Part shown: positions 24,234-35,675 of the stretch, piece by piece | Layout: the number at the start of each line of letters is the position of its first letter | Position numbering within the stretch: position 1 is the first letter of the stretch | Source of the DNA: Muricea muricata | Lineage: Eukaryota > Cnidaria > Anthozoa > Malacalcyonacea > Plexauridae | Assembly (NCBI GenBank): GCA_963855995.1 | Contig: OY979717.1 | Span: 39,082,380 to 39,146,379, forward strand | Direction of reading: 5' to 3' | Length of the DNA: 64,000 nucleotides | The notes under the pieces: generated by a model | The model's database searches: none | What the model was told of the DNA's origin: nothing | Seen by the model: the letters and a program-made list of their open reading frames with translations, nothing else | Made by a program: the position numbers and the translations under genes

Positions 24234-24612
24234 CGAACTGAAATTTGTGACTATATCACAACCAGGTATATAATCCGACATAATAAGTGCTACTCTGGTT
24301 TTTGTTAAATGAATGAAATCACCGAACAAAGATTACATTCACGACCCAACGTTTCGACACTCCGGTCTAGTGTCTTTATCAGGGGTGGTCTGATGTTGAA
24401 ACTCACGACCTTATATGCTGTCAAGGTGATGTCATTTACCAATAAGGCCGTGAGTTTATTAGGTCGTGAGCATATAAGGTCGTGAGTTTCAACATTAGAG
24501 CACCCCTGATGAAGACACTAGACCAGAGTGTCGAAACGGTGGGTCGTGAATGTAATCTTTGTTCGGTGATTTCATTCATTTAACAAAAACCAGAGTAGCA
24601 CTTATTATGTCA
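24234..24612. mobile_element. Foldback element inside the LINE, Penelope-like features
   Basis: Arms of about 145 bp (24277-24425 and 24465-24611) are near-perfect inverted copies. The unit is flanked by GATATTGATGTTG at 24220-24232 and 24613-24625, a 13-bp duplication of LINE coding sequence, with about 43 extra bases at the left end. Long target duplications, inverted terminal copies and hammerhead-like cores are known for Penelope-like elements, hence the suggestion. No coding region is present. Confidence 0.6.
24506..24536 (+). ncRNA. Hammerhead-like core in foldback arm
   Basis: CTGATGA, a 6-bp stem GACACT/AGTGTC with loop, then GAAA. The reverse complement is present in the left arm near 24352-24382 with small changes. 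CACC just before and GGTG just after the core can also pair. Cleavage site not identified. Confidence 0.4.
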
Positions 24613-25265
24613 GATATTGATGTTGATTTGCTTTCATGGCAAGATCTTTTTCTTACTTGTGTAAATCAGTTTATCCCAAAAATTAGAATTAAGGATCCCA
24701 ACCGACCAGCATGGATTGATGCTGATGTTTTACACTTGATTTGCAAGAAGAAAGAGTTAGACAGGGAGCTAAGTTAACTGATTCGCCATATCAATGGAGC
24801 AAGTTCAGAAAAATCAGAAGTGAAGTAAAAAACTTATTAGATTCAACAAACAGAATTACATTGATAAATTAGGAAATTCTTTAAAAAGTAATCCAAAAAA
24901 GTTTTGGTCTTATTATAAATTAATCACAAAAACTAGTAGAATTCCTAGTGAAATATCATATAGCCAGGTGAATGCGACCAAGCACATGGTCCAAGCAATC
25001 TATTTAACATATTTTTTCATTCTGTAATGCATCTGATGATACATCTGTAAGTGTAGACCAACTATGTGAGTTAAACTATAGTGTTACATCAGAATTATCT
25101 AGTGTAGTAATAGATACTTATTCTATATCTAACCATGTCAAATCGTTAGATACCAGTAGGGCATCAAGAGTGTGCAAGTGAAATTGCACCATCACTTTGT
25201 CTGCTGTTTAACTCGTGTATTGAACAGAGTGTATTCCCAGACAAATGGAAAGATATTAATATGGT
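24612..25265 (+). pseudogene. LINE linker and RT N-terminus, degenerate
   Basis: A frame at 24559-24777 yields LLSWQDLFLTCVNQFIPKI and AWIDADVLHLICKKK, typical of the stretch between endonuclease and RT. Broken frames follow. Near 25190-25260 SLCLLFNSCIEQ and FPDKWKDINMVPI mark the start of the RT domain. It then ends abruptly. Confidence 0.6.
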
Positions 25266-25389
25266 ACCGATACAGCCTTGTCCCCGGCGCTTTGGTGTTC
25301 TACAACGTTGCAAGACGCGCACGCGATACATGCGTGACAGAAAATGGGAAAGTGACAGGGAAGCACCTGGGAGAAAATGCATCCAAGAT

Positions 25390-25719
25390 GGCGGACAATT
25401 TTAATGAGCTGTGTGCGTCACATGCAAATGAGTTTGCAAATGATGTTAATGACAAAGATATGCAGGCTTTTCTTTCGCAAATGGAAAGGCCAATTCATCG
25501 AGCTTTAAGAAGTGGGAAAATATTGTGTCCAAAAAATACATGTGTGGAAAGGATGGGTCTTTTTGAAGAGAACGGCATAGATCATCATTTTCGTGTCAAG
25601 CACAATAGGCTATTCACAAAAATCGACAGCAATGATTCTGAAAGAATTTCTCATTTGTTCTACGAAAAAGAGACAAACGAATATCTGCAAGCTATATTTA
25701 GATATCGTCAACAAAAGGT
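25390..25719 (+). CDS. Unassigned first-exon-like frame
   Basis: ATG in strong context (caagATGGCG) opens 110 codons starting MADNFNELCASHANEF and ending at a good splice donor (AAAG/GTGTGT). It contains CPKNTCVERMG and HHFRVKH, a Cys-His spacing that could bind zinc. The local base composition is richer in GC than its neighbours. It lies on the same strand as the RecQ pseudogene 0.7 kb downstream and might be its first exon, but the intact RecQ gene has no such part. Confidence 0.4.
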
Positions 25720-25779
25720 GTGTTTATAAAGGTGTATCTTAATTTTATTATTCCAGCCTAAAAGTCTGAGCAACAAAGA

Positions 25780-25934
25780 AATAAAACAAATAACAATAAT
25801 ATAACACCGAATAATAATAATTATTAATAATTATTATAAAAAATAATTATTAATATAATATTATTATTATTAATAATTATTATTATTAATAATAATAATA
25901 ATAATTTAGTGTTATAATAATATAACACCGAATT
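25780..25934. repeat. AAT/ATT low-complexity tract with direct repeats
   Basis: About 120 bp of almost pure A/T trinucleotide repeats, flanked by two copies of ATAATATAACACCGAAT (near 25798 and 25918). Confidence 0.75.
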
Positions 25935-26121
25935 TCGAACTCGTGCAAGCCATCAATGTAGATATATACAAGACAAAGCCACGAAGAACACGTATTTTTA
26001 TTCTTTTTTCCCTAGAACTTTAAGGCATTGGAATAGTTTGCCAGCAGAGATTGCTGAGTTAAATTCCTTTGAACTTTTCAAGTCTGAACTATTAGAATAC
26101 CTAGTACACAATCAGGACTAA
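25934..26121 (+). pseudogene. LINE ORF C-terminal tail
   Basis: In frame: FFPRTLRHWNSLPAEIAEL followed by FELFKSELLEYL and a stop at 26119-26121. This is the conserved end of L2/CR1-like polyproteins. The 3' UTR follows to about 26260. Confidence 0.75.
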
Positions 26122-26387
26122 TGTATTTTATCCTATGTATCTAAATCTTTTTAGAATTTTTATATACCATACATCATAGATATTTTTTTATAGTTGGTGT
26201 GATATCATTTTGTAGATTTTACCGACTTAATTATATGTAGATGTAGATGAAATATATAAATTTACACCATAATGAATTGATATGATTAATGGCACATGGG
26301 TGCGCAAAGCAGCTTTTTCTCTTTAAAAAAATGTTGGGGACGCCGTTGACATACTGGAAGTAAAGAAGGAACAGATAAACACATACT

Positions 26388-27759
26388 TTGCTGAATGATC
26401 AAGTATCCAAGTTAAGAAATTATGGAATGCCATTGTGTTATGTCACTTCCAGCTTGCAAACCCAAGAAAAAGATTCTATTTTCCATCAGTTGACCAAACC
26501 AGATCCACAATATAAATTCTTTTACATTACACCTGAATTTGCTCTGACTCCAAGCATCTTCCTGTTTCAAAGCAATGACAGAAAACAAAATTCTTAGTAG
26601 GTTTGCCATTGATGAGGCTCATTGTGTAGACACTTGGGGTAGCAGTTTTAGACCTGCCTATGGTCCGCTTATAAAACTAAGAAAATTCAGCAGGCCTGTT
26701 GCAGCATTTACTGGTACAGCGACAAATGAGACACGACAACAAATAATTGAGAAGTTGGGCCTTTGTCAGCCAGAAATACATCGAGCTTCGTGTAATAGAA
26801 GTAAATTGTCATTTTCTGTGCTGAAGAAAAGAAAAAAACACTCAAAAGAAGATGTTGTTGGGTATGTTAAAGAAAGCCATAGTAATCAATGTGGCATTGT
26901 ATATTGTTCATCTACCAAGGGTACAGTTGAACTTGCATTTTGAGTTGAATTTTTAAATCAAAAAGTAAGTCAGCTGTATATTATCATGGAAAGCTGGATC
27001 CATTTGAAAAAGCTACGAATGCCAAAGCTTGGTTAGATGGCAAAGCCAAAATAATGGATATGAATGCTTTTGGTATGGGTATAGACAAAGTAGAAGTACA
27101 GTTTGTTATCCATGATAGCATACCAAGATCGTTGGAGGACTACTACCAGGAAGCAGGTAGAGCCGGAAGAGATGGTAGCCCACCAAATTGTGTAATTATG
27201 TTCAAGTTTTTAGATAGAAGTCAAATCCTGCACACCACTTCTTCCACTGATTCACAGCAGATGAATCGAATTAAAAGATCTGTTGATGCTGTGATATGCT
27301 ATTGTCTGTCTAGTACAGGCAGGAGGAAATTAATCATGGAACATTTTAATGATATAACAGATGTCAATTGCAATGGAACTTTTAACAAATTGTGCAAATC
27401 CTCCATCTCCTCCTAAAGAACATACAAAAGAAGGTGCTATGGTTTGCAAATGTGTAGAGGAAATGAGAACATTAGTGCCAGCCATTACAGCCAAACAAGT
27501 GGCTCTCACTTTCAAGGGTTCAGAGTCCAAAGTTGAAGTGGAAAGTAAGGGATTTCATAAACTTGCACATTATGGAGCAGGCAAAAATGTTTTTAAAAAT
27601 GATAGTGATGCAATAACATTTGTTCAGCATCTTATTATTGAAAATGTTCCGATTGAGAATATTGATATTGTGAGTGGTCGGCTCACAACACACATCACAT
27701 TGGGAAGTGAAGCAACAGAGATACAGGATCACAGAAAAAAAATTTGGATTTCATTCTAA
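26388..27759 (+). pseudogene. RecQ-like helicase pseudogene
   Basis: Helicase motifs are readable across at least four frames: LLNDQVSKLRNYGMP (motif Ia side), FAIDEAHCVDTWG (DEAH), FTGTATNETR (motif III), NAFGMGIDKVE (motif V) and YYQEAGRAGRDG (motif VI). A Cys-poor remnant of the zinc region and a winged-helix-like C-terminus follow. Frame breaks lie near 26565, 26955 and 27390, and TAG and TGA stops occur. Walker A is absent, as if the 5' part was lost next to the LINE tail. It is closer to canonical RecQ/BLM in its motifs than the intact gene at 9325-12211. Confidence 0.85.
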
Positions 27760-28503
27760 CTTTGTAGATACAGCCAGGTACTTTATTGGCACTGTACATG
27801 TTGTAGCTAATTAATTGACTAGCAAATTGAAAGCTGCTCAGTACATTACATCCATACTTCTACACATTAAAAAATTTCACATATAAAAATATAGGGAAAA
27901 CATACTCTTGAAAATGTTTACCCATTGAACTGAGCTTCACCATTGATCATTAAAATAATTTCTTAGCAGTAATAGACAAGTAAAGAAGGTGCACTGGGGC
28001 GCTGTACATTTCAATGCATGAATTATCAAAATCAACATAAAGTTACTAAATAGAGTTAAATATAACACATGAAATTACAATTTGATTTCAAGTTATTTTG
28101 GGTGATATTATAAGACAAGATGATAATTACTGTTAAAAGTATGAATTTCCCTGAGTGTACGACAATTTGTCAGGATGTTTTCATTGTTATTTTGTATATA
28201 CTGTATTAACATGTTATGGTAAACCAAAAAATGAAAGCTTTAGAAATTAAACTGTTAGTGCTACTGATAGGTTCTACATTGAACTTACAAGTAAAAAATA
28301 CATGAGAATTTTATGCAATCAATGCACTAAACACACGGCAGTTAAGGCCTTTGAGAACGGAAGGTGTTACACGACTGTCAGTGTTATAAACGAGTCTTAA
28401 GAGCAATAAAACAGTTTTCATTTTTAAAGCTTTTTCCATTTTCTTATTGATACCATATTTTGTAAAAATAAATGAATGCTGATGGTTACATTTTGTAAAG
28501 TAT
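27760..28503. other. Gene-free stretch
   Basis: AT-rich, no open frame of interest and no repeat structure that I can see. Confidence 0.4.
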
Positions 28504-28760
28504 TTTATGTCACGCCTTCCTTATTAATAAACTGCGGATATCCAATTAACGTTGCATTACCGAGCTTTGTTCACTGGCAAACAAGTAAAATGAGAAACCT
28601 TTTATGGGTAAATTTTTGCTATGAACAATTCATAGCCGCTTTATTGAAAATGATTATATAAAAATCAATAATAACATTTTTTTAATCATCAGAATAATAC
28701 ACTAGAGTCCATGTTGATTATATATTGCTGTTCAATTGCCAGTAAAGGTGGCACGACTAA
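28504..28760 (-). repeat. Ngaro repeat B2
   Basis: Matches 29065-29312 closely from TTTATGTCACGCC to AAAGGTGGCA; it keeps about 10 bases near 28632 that the other copy lacks. Confidence 0.85.
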
Positions 28761-28824
28761 GTGTGTATAACTAAGTACAGCAAAGGTATAATTATAGCTG
28801 GCAGGCATGGCGGGAGGAGGTGGG

Positions 28825-29064
28825 TAAGTTCGAGTGCTTCGCTCTGATACAAGTCGAGTAGACTTATGAAATTACTTGTGCTATCATTCGTTTAAATGCC
28901 GAAAATCTGACCTTGATCTTGGTACTGTTACGTAGCTTTCAGCACTGAAGTTTCCTGCCTCTTCAACTGGCGCGCCATGGATTAAGATAAAGCTATTATG
29001 CGTTATCTAATTACGCTAATCCAGGCGTGACATAAAAATCCATATTTCCTGTGAAATATTTTTA
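28825..29064 (-). repeat. Ngaro repeat A2
   Basis: Close copy of 36327-36564, from TAAGTTCGAGTGC to AAATATTTTTATTT. At its junction with B1 the strings AGGCGTGACATAAA and TTTATGTCACGCCT form an inverted repeat. Confidence 0.85.
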
Positions 29065-29312
29065 TTTATGTCACGCCTTCCTTATTAATAAACTGCAGAT
29101 ATCCAATTAGCGTTGCATTACCGAGCTATGTTTACTGGCAAACAAGTAAAATGAGAAACCTTTCATGGGTAAATTTTGGCTATGAACAATTCATTATTGA
29201 AAATGATTATATAAAAATCAATAATAACATTTTTTTAATCATCAGAATAATACACTAGAGTCCATGTTGATTATATATTGCTGTTCAATTGCCAGTAAAG
29301 GTGGCAGGACTA
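29065..29312 (-). repeat. Ngaro repeat B1
   Basis: Direct copy of B2, directly adjoining A2. The last 20 or so codons of the RT frame are read from this repeat. Confidence 0.85.
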
Positions 29313-30438
29313 CATGCCATTTGATGGTATCTAACTCAATACCCACAAAAAACAGCATCGTTAACGGACCACATGTTTTTTCCGGGGCCATAGGTAACCC
29401 AATAAAAGTACAAAAATTGAGAAATCGACTTAACTGAGTCAAGCATGAGTCATAGGACGCAGCAATGAGCAAAAAGTCATCAAGCAAATGTATAATAGCT
29501 TCGATATGAAGTTTTTGTTGAGCAATCCATTGAATGGCGGTACTAAAAGTCTCAAAAGTTTTACACAAACTCGTTGCGCCCATAGGTAGACAGCGGTCGT
29601 AATAATACTTGCTGCGCCATTTCATTCCGAGTAAACAATGGTCTTGCAGGCGGATTGGAATAATACGAAATGCATTTTTAATGTCGGTTTTCGCAAGAAA
29701 ACAACCTTTTCCCGCTGCTTTTATTAAACGAATAGCGTCAGCCACCGTGGCATAGTGGACACTGGTATTTTCCGGTGCCATGCCATCATTGACTGACGAT
29801 CCGCGAGGAAAAGATAAATGGTGAATCAGACGAAATTCGCGAGGAGACTTTTTAGGCACAAGAACGAGGGGGGAAACTCTAAAAGGATGAAATGGCGCTG
29901 CAATAAAAGGTCTCGCAAGTCTACCAGCCGCTAGTTCCTTAGATAATTTTTGATCAACTGCAATTTGATTATTTAACGCAGAAGGCAAGTTTTTACCTTC
30001 CTTAAGATTTGTAGTCCCACTAAAATGTAAGGAAAAACCGGCAGTAAAACCTGAAACAAGTGTGGCCGTGTCCTGTAACATATAACCTTCTAAAAAATAC
30101 CCAAGATGATTTATTTTTATTGGGGTTGGAAGCGATATTGTGCTGGATTGGCCTGGCAGTTCGGAATTGCTCTTTCTTTGAAAAGCCGCGAAAATTACAG
30201 CGGGGTGCAGGCCCCCACATTTAAAGCAGCTGTGTTTAAACTCGCAGCCGGAACATGCATCACCTTTATGGAATTTGAAACAATGACCGCGTGGTATGTT
30301 TAAAAATGGCGGTTTGTTAGCAGAAACCCCAGCGCGCTGCACTGAGCCGGCAGGTTTATTGGTAGAGTATTGTGACCTAAGCCACAATTCCCAGTGCACA
30401 TTACCCCAAGGCAGCGCGTTGCGTTCATTCTGTCGCAA
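29242..30438 (-). pseudogene. Ngaro gag C-terminus and reverse transcriptase, truncated
   Basis: A 398-codon frame. Its start (ALPWGNVHWELWLR) is the continuation of gag, followed by a CCHC-like knuckle (CSGCEFKHSCFKCGGLH). The RT follows: AGRLARPFIAAPF, KTDIKNAFRIIPI, the group-typical CLPMGATSLCKTFETFSTAI, and the catalytic LLDDFLLIA. The domain ends shortly after GIELDTIKWHVVLPP and enters repeat B1. RNase H and recombinase are deleted. Confidence 0.85.
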
Positions 30439-31280
30439 GAAACGAAAGTTTTCGTCATAAAAACGCCAGTTGTGGCCCGATCGGCCAGGTCCTGCACAAT
30501 ATCGCCATACTTCATTAATGCAGGTGATTCATGAGGATATTTTTGGGTATAAACCCCAACAAAGATGCGAAAAGCGCTCATCCACACTGAAACACTAGCC
30601 ACTTTTTGCGGTTTAGTAACGGGGTCAAGTGAAAGTGATGGAGCAAGACCATCACTAGAAGTTTTCACGCTAAGTTGGAACTTATTGTCCGTTACTGGAT
30701 TGCTTAACAAAGACCCAAAATCTATAAAAATATCGTCCCAAATCTTCTTTTTCAATTTTATGGATACGCGAGAGTCAAGAGGTAGAGTTACCGAGTGGCA
30801 TGGTTGACCAGGAAATGTGGGCATAGCAGAATGTGTCTCTGTCTCACCTGTAATGGCAGAATGGGCCGATTGTAGTGCTTGCTTGACAACAGCAGCACCA
30901 GGCAGTTGTGGAACAGATGATGTTGCGGCTGGAGTGACCACTGGAGTGACCACTGGAGCTTCAACAATGGCATCACTAGATTGCTCTGGCTGCGAGAGTG
31001 GCGTGAGGCGTCGAGTAACTTCCGCGGTGACGGTCGACACAATCTGTTCGAGCAGCTCAGCGGAAATGGCTGCACTTGGTGCAGGCGACGTTGTGGCGAG
31101 GTTGACTGCAGCAACTGTGGGTAAGGTGGAGGTCGAAGCACCACTGGGATGGCTGGCGGCGAGCGCTGTTGCGTTGGCCGTAGCCGACGAACGACTCCTA
31201 CGAGGGTGCCGAGAGGGCGGTTGATTGGGCGCAGAGGTTGTAGCTGTGCGTTTCGAACGCATGTTGTGATTTGACGACAT
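30300..31280 (-). pseudogene. Ngaro gag, frameshifted near its end
   Basis: Starts MSSNHNMRSKRTATTSAPNQ with a long Ala/Ser/Pro/Thr-rich N-terminus. The conserved part has KKKIWDDIFIDFGSLL and VWMSAFRIFVGVYT. Near 30470 the frame shifts: the neighbouring frame reads HNWRFYDENFRFLRQNE and leads into the 30438 frame. Gag forms the element particle. The coordinates include about 140 bp of overlap with the next frame. Confidence 0.75.
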
Positions 31281-31515
31281 GATGAGCTGAAAGAAATGAC
31301 TTTAAAATTTTTGAGAACACAGCGGTCACAGCCATGCTAATGGTTCAATGAAAATCAATAAATTCTAAAATTTAAATTGACTGGGTCAAGCCTGGCCACA
31401 CAAAGGTGACTGCACCACTGCCCAACGTCAAAAATGAGAAACACATAGATACAGTGAGGGGGAAGCCTAATTAAAATCACAGCAACCTGGCTAAATTGTA
31501 GAATACCCGTCCACT

Positions 31516-31757
31516 AGCTACCCATCACTGTGTAGCCATATTCTCAGTGGCTACTGGCTACGCAGTGACCCGCGTGATGGCCGCGTTTGATGTATTATAA
31601 ATAAGCTATTAGCTACCCGTCACCGCGTAGCCATATTCTCAGCGGCTATATTATAAATAAGCTATTAGCTACCCATCACCGCGTAGCCATATTCTCAGCG
31701 GCTACTGGCTACGCAGTGACCCGCGTGATAGCCGCGTTTGATGTATTATCAATAAGC
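31516..31757. repeat. Left-end tandem units of the Merlin element
   Basis: Two full and one partial copy of a unit with 'agctacccatcac', 'gtagccatattctcag' and 'gtgacccgcgtgat'. It contains the inverted counterpart of the right-hand satellite motif. Confidence 0.7.
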
Positions 31758-32350
31758 TATAATTATATATTCTGTGTCGTGAAAATTTTCGAATCACGAA
31801 TACAAGCTATTTATTAAGACTATAAGGGTTGTAGATGAAAAAATTAGCAACCATTTTCGAGTGAAAGAGGGCATTGCATGACACTGATACGGCGTTGGGA
31901 GGTTGACATACTATTTCAGTGACAAATTTACAACAATGCAACTATGTTTACATGCTCAAATGAGAAGGTTCGGTTTGCGACATCGCTAAAGCTATTATTT
32001 CACTTACTGGTTAATAAATTAATCCAAATAGTATATTTAATAGATTCCCATCTGTTAGAAAGTTTAAAAAAAATTCCAATTAAAAACTTCGCATTCCAAG
32101 CAATTTCTACAAACCCGGCCATTACTATTCATATAATATCATCTTGAGAGTTGGCATTAAATTATCATAATAGAATTTACATTCACGAAATCAGTATAGG
32201 ACAACCCACATACAATAACAGAACACAATCAGCTGAATAATATATTACATTTATGAATAAGGCTATATAATTTACTAAGTGCTACTAAGATAACAAAGAT
32301 AAGCTAAGATAAGTCTTACGAAGATATGCTACGTATAAAGTAAGATAAAG

Positions 32351-33402
32351 TTAAAAGTCACTGTAGATTTTTTTAACATCGTTGATAAATATTGAAAATA
32401 AATCTCTACCCTTATTTTCGTATCGCCACAAAAACTCTGCTAAATGCGACGAAAACATGCTCTTAGCTTTCGCACACCAAAACTTGGAAGTTTCGACTTC
32501 GCCTGTCGCCAGTGTCCCTCGATTTTGTTCGTGTGAAATCCCTCGTCGCTCACAAACTCTTTCGAATGATTGACAAGGCGATGCTCGTAGCCGTGCTTCT
32601 CTAAATTACAATAAGCTTTCCAGCAATCGGAAATTATCGTTGTCCCCGGTGCGATGTGTTTTTGTATCAGGGGTAGCAATGTCACTTCATCTCTCTTGTC
32701 TACAGCTGCCATAAAACTACGCCTAGACTCTTCTTCAATCCCGCCAAAAACCCACTGTCCTTCTACACGATGCCCTCGATGGTATTTCCTTTTGCCGAAT
32801 TTGCTTTCATCGATTTGGACAATCTTGCCAGGTCCACCAATTTGTTGGTCTCGTTCCAGAAGTGTTATTTCACATGTTTCGCGGCAGAAACTGTCCCAAT
32901 CAACCGCGGTATGAGAAGCGATGTTAAGCTCGTGACATATCTCCTCCTGCTTCACATCTCGACACCACCAATATGTTAACTTCAATACTTCCTCTAATGA
33001 CAGGTTGCTATTTTCGAACCAACTACCTTTTCTTATCGACATCTCAACCTTGTGCCTCTTTCCACCAATCTGTCTTCGACATTCCCTCTTATATCTGTCC
33101 GATCTGTCCGTGCATTCCACTAGTTTCATTTGCTCACTGCAATGTCCGCAAACTCTTTCACGTGCTATCAATTCCTCTTTCATGCACCAATTTATGGTTA
33201 TGTCCTTCCGACATAAAACCTCGTCATTTAAGCGGTCGTAAGTCCATTTATCTAATTTATTATTTCTGCCGTAGCTGCTTTTTTCTACGCCGCACTGTGT
33301 TTCAGCGTCTTTATTTTCAAAACACGACAAATCAGTTTGTGAAAAACTATTTCTTTTTAAAATCTTTCCGAATTTAACGCAAACCTGGACACCCTTTTCC
33401 AT
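32351..33402 (-). pseudogene. Merlin DDE transposase (ISXO2-like), one frameshift
   Basis: Begins MEKGVQVCVKFGK. Two Cys pairs (CGHCSEQ and upstream) may form a zinc ribbon. The catalytic core has KIVQIDESKFGKRKYHRG (first D), GQWVFGGIEEESR, GTTIISDCWKAYCNL (second D) and HTNKIEGHWRQAKSK (E), the order of the IS1595/ISXO2-like family, eukaryotic Merlin. The frame stops at 32440, but a one-base shift near 32455 leads to HLAEFLWRYENKGRDLF, the expected C-terminus, ending at 32351. The enzyme would cut and paste the element DNA in the nucleus. Confidence 0.88.
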
Positions 33403-33800
33403 CCTAGCATCCGTTACACTGAGCTTTTTTAATCCGCATCATATTAAAAGAGGTCTATAATAGCTTCATATTTCATATTGTTTTCACTGTGTGTTTTCAC
33501 CGTCCAATGAAAAACATTACTATTCATAATTAAGCAACGGAAATTCCATCGTTCCGAAATTCCATCGATCGCACACCCCCTATCCACCAACTTATGCCCA
33601 CATGCACATAAAATTACTTGTTAGTTTACTCAAATTCTAGGTGACTATACCTTCACGAGGGATTTATGTGTTTATTTTAATGCTCTTAACATCAATTACA
33701 ATGTTGGAAATAAATTTTTATCCTTGTTTTTGTATCGTCAAAAAAATCACCTGAGTGTGATCGAAATGCTATCTTTCGTAGTTGTAACTCGTTGTCATGG

Positions 33801-35260
33801 GAACTGACCACGTAGCCAGTAGCCAGTAGCCACAAAAATAATATATCTTACTTTAAGATTACGTCATTATAGTTATATCTCGTTCTTAAGAAAACTGACC
33901 GCGTAGCCAGTAGCCAGTAGCCACAAAAATAATATATCTTACTTTAAGATTACGTCATTATAGTTATATCTCGTTCTTAAGAAAACTGACCGCGTAGCCA
34001 GTAGCCAGTAGCCACAAAAATAATATATCTTATTTTAAGATTACGTCATTATAGTTATACCTCGTTCTCACGGGAACTCACCGCGTAGCCAGTAGCCAGT
34101 AGCCACAAAAATAATATATCTTACTTTAAGATTACGTCATTATAGTTATACCTCGTTCTTAAGAAAACTGACCGCGTAGCCTGTAGCCAGTAGCCACAAA
34201 AATAATATATCTTACTTTAAGATTACGTCATTGTAGTTATACCTCGTTCTTAAGAAAACTGACCGCGTAGCCAGTAGCCACAAAAATAATATATCTTATT
34301 TTAAGATTACGTCATTATAGTTATATCTCGTTCTTAAGAAAACTGACCGCGTAGCCAGTAGCCAGTAGCCACAAAAATAATATATCTTACTTTAAGATTA
34401 CGTCATTATAGTTATATCTCGTTCTTAAGAAAACTGACCGCGTAGCCAGTAGCCAGTAGCCACAAAAATAATATATCTTACTTTAAGAATACGTCATTAT
34501 AGTCATACCTCGTTCTCATGGGAACTCACCGCGTAGCCAGTAGCCAGTAGCCACAAAAATAATATATCTTACTTTAAGATTACGTCATTATAGTTACACC
34601 TCGTTCTTAAGAAAACTGACCGCGTAGCCCGTAGCCAGTAGCCACAAAAATAATATATCTTACTTTAAGATTACGTCATTATAGTTATATCTCGTTCTTA
34701 AGAAAACTGACCGCGTAGCCAGTAGCCAGTAGCCACAAAAATAATATATCTTACTTTAAGATTACGTCATTATAGTTATACCTCGTTCTTAAGAAAACTG
34801 ACCGCGTAGCCAGTAGCCAGTAGCCACAAAAATAATATATCTTACTTTAAGATTACGTCACTATAGTTATAACTCGTTCTTAAGAAAACTGACCGCGTAG
34901 CCAGTAGCCACAAAAATAATATATCTTACTTTAAGATTACGTCATTATAGTTATACCTCGTTCTCATGGGAACTCACCGCGTAGCCAGTAGCCACAAAAA
35001 TAATATATCTTACTTTAAGATTACCTAATTTAGTAGTTGTAACTCGTTGTCATGGGAACTGACCGCGTAGCCAGTAGCCACAAAAATAATATATCTTACT
35101 TTAAGATTACGTCATTATAGTTATACCTCGTTCTTAAGAAAACTGACCGCGTAGCCAGTAGCCGGTAGCCACAAAAATAATATATCTTACTTTAAGAATA
35201 CGTCATTATAGTTATACCTCGTTCTCATGGGAACTCACCGCGTAGCCAGTAGCCACGGTT
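33801..35260. repeat. ~90-bp satellite array within the Merlin element
   Basis: About 17 head-to-tail units of 83-93 bp. Each contains CGCGTAGCCAGTAGCC, an AATAATATATCTTACTTT string, ATTACGTCATTATAG and CTCGTTCT. The AGTAGCC motif occurs two or three times per unit and accounts for the length variation. Two spacer variants alternate (TTAAGAAAACTGACC and CATGGGAACTCACC). Confidence 0.92.
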
Positions 35261-35675
35261 ATTTTTGGGTTTAAAAAATGGACGGGTATTCTACAATCGC
35301 TCCAAAGTGTGATTGAGGATAACATATTAAGAGCGAAGTCTCAAAATCACAATGAAGTGTGATTGATAATAACATAAGTGCATGGAGGGCAAAGCATCCA
35401 TGCTTGAAAAATGTCAAAAGATTGAATTTTGAGATCGAAGCCCCAAATAATTTAAGATGATAAACATATAGATACAGTGAGGGCGAAGAAGCCTCAATTA
35501 AAATCACAGTGAAGTGCGATAACATATTGAAAGCGAAGTCGCATAAACAAAACGATATGTGATTGATAATAAATGAAATCCAGGCTTTATAAATGAAAAA
35601 GATTAAATTTCTGGGTAAAACCTCCAACTATGGGACATTTGAGGGAGTTGAAATTATCCCCTCTGGAAAAAGATT

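Larger units (their letters stand above)
22930..26260 (+). mobile_element. Decayed L2/CR1-like LINE, interrupted
   Basis: Plus-strand pieces appear in LINE order: 2A-like leader and endonuclease (23131-23736), more endonuclease with frame breaks (to 24233), linker and first part of RT (24612-25265), and the C-terminal tail (25934-26121) with a 3' UTR ending in TGTAGA repeats. The catalytic core of RT is missing. In its place, 25270-25930 holds an unrelated exon-like piece and an AT repeat. The tail could also belong to a separate 5'-truncated copy. Confidence 0.7.
31496..35297 (-). mobile_element. Merlin (IS1016/IS1595-type) transposon inside the Ngaro element
   Basis: The ends carry the inverted repeat TTGTAGAATACCCGTCCA (left at about 31496, right complement ending at about 35297). 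Next to both ends lie opposite-orientation copies of a GTGGCTACTGGCTACGC motif. Inside are the transposase gene and a long tandem array. An exact target duplication was not clear. It separates the SGNH ORF from gag of the host Ngaro element, so it inserted later. Confidence 0.8.

Noticed and set aside
24506-24536. Calling a functional hammerhead ribozyme
   Set aside because: Only the core and stem II are visible. The cleavage site and proper stems I and III were not found, so it is reported as a motif only.
30788-31224. Frames of 118 and 135 codons, Pro/Leu- or Ala/Thr-rich
   Set aside because: Shadows of the low-complexity N-terminus of Ngaro gag; only the 31280 frame leads into conserved gag sequence.
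33801-35260. CRISPR-like regular array
   Set aside because: Units are contiguous 83-93-bp satellites with no unique spacers, inside a eukaryotic transposon.
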